NCBI GenBank assembly: GCA_030403585.1
Contig: JAUEPE010000019.1
Coordinates: 1 to 64,000 of the forward strand
DNA from: Frankia sp. RB7
Lineage (GTDB): Bacteria > Pseudomonadota > Alphaproteobacteria > Rhizobiales > Xanthobacteraceae
Reading direction: 5' to 3'
DNA: 64,000 nt
Every line of letters starts with the position of its first letter. Positions within the stretch are counted from its first letter, which is position 1. Position numbers and translations under genes: made by a program. Below the pieces are notes generated by a model. The model ran no database searches. It had not been told where the DNA came from and saw only the letters and a list, made by a program, of their open reading frames with translations. This document shows, piece by piece, positions 62,609 to 64,000 of the stretch.

Positions 62609-62818
62609 TTACGCCTTGTCGTTCGGATGCGGATATTCGCAGCGCCAGCGCACGGCCTGCCACTTCGGGTGCTCGCCGACCCATTGCGCGATATAGGGCG
62701 GCGCGGCCATCGCGCATTGCGTGGGCGAGCCCGCCCAATTGAACACCAGATGCTGCTCCTCGCAGGTCGCAGGCGAGAGCACCGCACACACAGTCACCAC
62801 CAGGTCGATCGGATTCAT
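62609..62818 (-). CDS. small hypothetical protein with Cys pairs
   Basis: 69 residues from ATG 62818 (MNPIDLVVTVCAVLSPATCEEQ) with GAGG eight bases upstream; ATG 62842 is also in frame. The hydrophobic start could be a weak signal peptide. It contains four Cys (VCAVL, ATCEE, TQCAM, WRCEY) and aromatic residues around AQWVGEHPKWQAVRW. Similar short proteins are common in rhizobia with no known role. Confidence 0.6.
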   Translation of the reverse strand: MNPIDLVVTVCAVLSPATCEEQHLVFNWAGSPTQCAMAAPPYIAQWVGEHPKWQAVRWRCEYPHPNDKA

Positions 62819-62922
62819 GCCGGGATCCTCGCGCGGAAGCAATCAAGTCTAGCACAACGGGATACGTCCCGAGGAGCCGGAAGTTTCAATCCGGCGTGAG
62901 GGATGCGCTGGAACCCGCTCTG

Positions 62923-63828
62923 CTAAAAGTTAATCCCGAACACCAACCGCGCCTGGTGCCGTTCGAAATTGACGAGGTCGAGATTGGCGCCCGATCCGGC
63001 CTGCCGGCCCCAGGCCTGCATGCTCCAGCTGAGGGTGAGCCGTGATTGCTCGGAGAGCTGGAAGTAGGCGGTCGGCCCAACGAACAAAGCTTGCCCTGAG
63101 AACTCGCCGAGGCCGATGCCTTCATACTGGCGGAAGTAGCGCATCTCCCCGCCGAGCAGCACGTTTGGGCTGACACGCACCATGCCGGCGAAAGCGGCGC
63201 CGATGGCGGAGCTCTTCTCGGACAGACCAGTCACCTCGAACCGCGTCCATTCCGGCTGGTAGATCAAATTGAGCGCGCCGATCGCAAAGTTCGGGATCAG
63301 CTCGCGATCGAAGGCGAGCGTAAAGTCGGTGCCGTACATCCGCCCCTTTGCGCCGCTGACCTCGTCGATGCGGTCGCCATGGGTCTCGGCGGCGATCGTC
63401 ATTCCGAACGGGGCGCTCTCGCGGTCGAGCAGGCGATAACGCAGGTCGAGCGAGAGGCCCTGAAAGTTGAACTGGCGGCGGTCGTCGATATCAGGGACGC
63501 CGGTGATGTCGTGCAGCGTGGCGTTGGCGCCGACTTCAATGCGAAAATTCGGCAGCGGCACGATTTCGATCTCGACCTCCTGGCCGAGGGCGCGATAGGT
63601 GCCACCGCCCTTGCCGAAGCGTCCCGTCGTCTGGGTCTGGAATTCGCGCTCGCCGGGATTGCCGACATCGCTGCCGATCATGAAGCCGAAGATGTGCTCG
63701 GTGTCGAAGCCCTCTTCGGCGTTAGCGCAAACCGGCGTGAGCGCGAGCGTAAACGCGACCGCCGTCCGAATTGTCTGGGCTCCAATGCGCATCACGAACA
63801 CTACCACGGCTTCGACGGTATTCGCCAT
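62923..63828 (-). CDS. secreted or outer-membrane beta-barrel protein downstream of pqqA
   Basis: 301 residues; ATG 63828, or ATG 63792 (MRIGAQ), which gives a neater signal peptide ending CANAEE. The rest alternates polar and hydrophobic strands and ends HQARLVFGINF, a typical outer-membrane barrel terminus. It starts 25 bases after the pqqA stop in the same direction, so the two may share a transcript. The ligand is unknown; export or import of a cofactor is conceivable. Confidence 0.65.
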   Translation of the reverse strand: MANTVEAVVVFVMRIGAQTIRTAVAFTLALTPVCANAEEGFDTEHIFGFMIGSDVGNPGEREFQTQTTGRFGKGGGTYRALGQEVEIEIVPLPNFRIEVGANATLHDITGVPDIDDRRQFNFQGLSLDLRYRLLDRESAPFGMTIAAETHGDRIDEVSGAKGRMYGTDFTLAFDRELIPNFAIGALNLIYQPEWTRFEVTGLSEKSSAIGAAFAGMVRVSPNVLLGGEMRYFRQYEGIGLGEFSGQALFVGPTAYFQLSEQSRLTLSWSMQAWGRQAGSGANLDLVNFERHQARLVFGINF

Positions 63829-63853
63829 CGAAGCCGCGGCAGGTCGTTCAGTC

Positions 63854-63934
63854 TTACTTGCGCGCAGCGCAGGCGTACATGTTGATTTCCATGCCGACCG
63901 GCACTTCGACGATCTTCGGAGCTTTCCAAGCCAT
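63854..63934 (-). CDS. pqqA: PqqA, precursor peptide of pyrroloquinoline quinone
   Basis: 26 codons, below the size normally listed. The peptide is MAWKAPKIVEVPVGMEINMY followed by ACAARK. Glu16 and Tyr20 in the conserved ExxxY are the two residues that PqqE links and that become PQQ. GGGAGA precedes the ATG at a suitable distance. The gene downstream on this strand is a barrel protein, not pqqB, and no pqqBCDE gene occurs in the window; they may lie beyond the right edge on either strand, or this may be an extra copy. Confidence 0.92.
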   Translation of the reverse strand: MAWKAPKIVEVPVGMEINMYACAARK

Positions 63935-63955
63935 TCGGGTCTCCCAAGGAATTGA

Positions 63956-63969
63956 GCGCGATATCGCGC
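63956..63969. promoter_or_regulatory. 14-bp palindrome upstream of pqqA
   Basis: GCGCGATATCGCGC is perfectly self-complementary and lies 22 bases upstream of the pqqA start codon, where a regulator could block or assist transcription. No promoter could be assigned with confidence in the remaining 30 bases. Confidence 0.4.
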
Positions 63970-64000
63970 CGGGCAAAACCTAGGGCTGTGTCAGCAACTG

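Overview
The window looks like a chromosomal segment of a Bradyrhizobium-type alphaproteobacterium. Coding is GC-rich and dense, there are many ATGA/GTGA overlapping gene pairs, RpoN-type (sigma-54) promoters precede dctA and the purine genes, and short GC-rich palindromic repeats lie between genes. I see no rRNA, tRNA, CRISPR array, phage or transposase. The genus is inferred from gene content and remembered homologues, not from a search.

Region A (1-24.5 kb) is nitrogen scavenging. It starts with a dctA-type dicarboxylate carrier behind a near-perfect sigma-54 promoter and continues with a purine/ureide catabolism island. The island holds allantoate amidohydrolase, two complete BMP-type nucleoside/purine ABC importers (4597-9970 and 12341-17065), a biuret-hydrolase-like cysteine hydrolase, a guanine-deaminase-like enzyme, a Tsx-like outer-membrane protein, 8-oxoguanine deaminase, a two-subunit xanthine dehydrogenase, a fused OHCU decarboxylase/HIU hydrolase, PuuE allantoinase and a DUF3830 protein. 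Together they take guanine, 8-oxoguanine and xanthine towards allantoate. The urate oxidase step is absent. Sigma-54-like sites precede several of the units, so nitrogen control is likely.

Region B (24.5-43.2 kb) is mixed housekeeping and accessory genes: small secreted proteins, a probable dispersed repeat with strong RNA-like hairpins (about 25.44-25.96 kb), an MFS exporter, a DUF900 hydrolase, a CLC chloride channel behind a class II aldolase remnant, MarC, a DUF892 protein, an hsp20-lon-small ORF unit, an HU protein, a thiolase, a Tat-exported GH1 beta-glucosidase and a GrlR-like protein.

Region C (40.8-64 kb) is the most interesting part: a PQQ/lanthanide-linked periplasmic oxidation locus. 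It has a TonB receptor divergent from a quinohemoprotein alcohol dehydrogenase, two LuxR-type response regulators, a HisKA_3 sensor kinase, and, directly downstream of the kinase with a strong ribosome site, a gene for a lanmodulin-type four-EF-hand protein. Next come S-formylglutathione hydrolase; the ABC/beta-propeller set usually found with PQQ alcohol dehydrogenases, which resembles the lut lanthanide-uptake cluster of Methylorubrum; a Cys-Cys-Trp rhodanese-like protein; a MoxJ/XoxJ-like binding protein; a quinoprotein-relay metallohydrolase; a SoxYZ-like carrier; and a NitT/TauT-type ABC importer. At the right edge is an unlisted 26-codon pqqA with no pqqBCDE beside it. The one PQQ dehydrogenase in the window lacks the second aspartate expected of lanthanide enzymes, so the lanthanide machinery probably serves a dehydrogenase encoded elsewhere.
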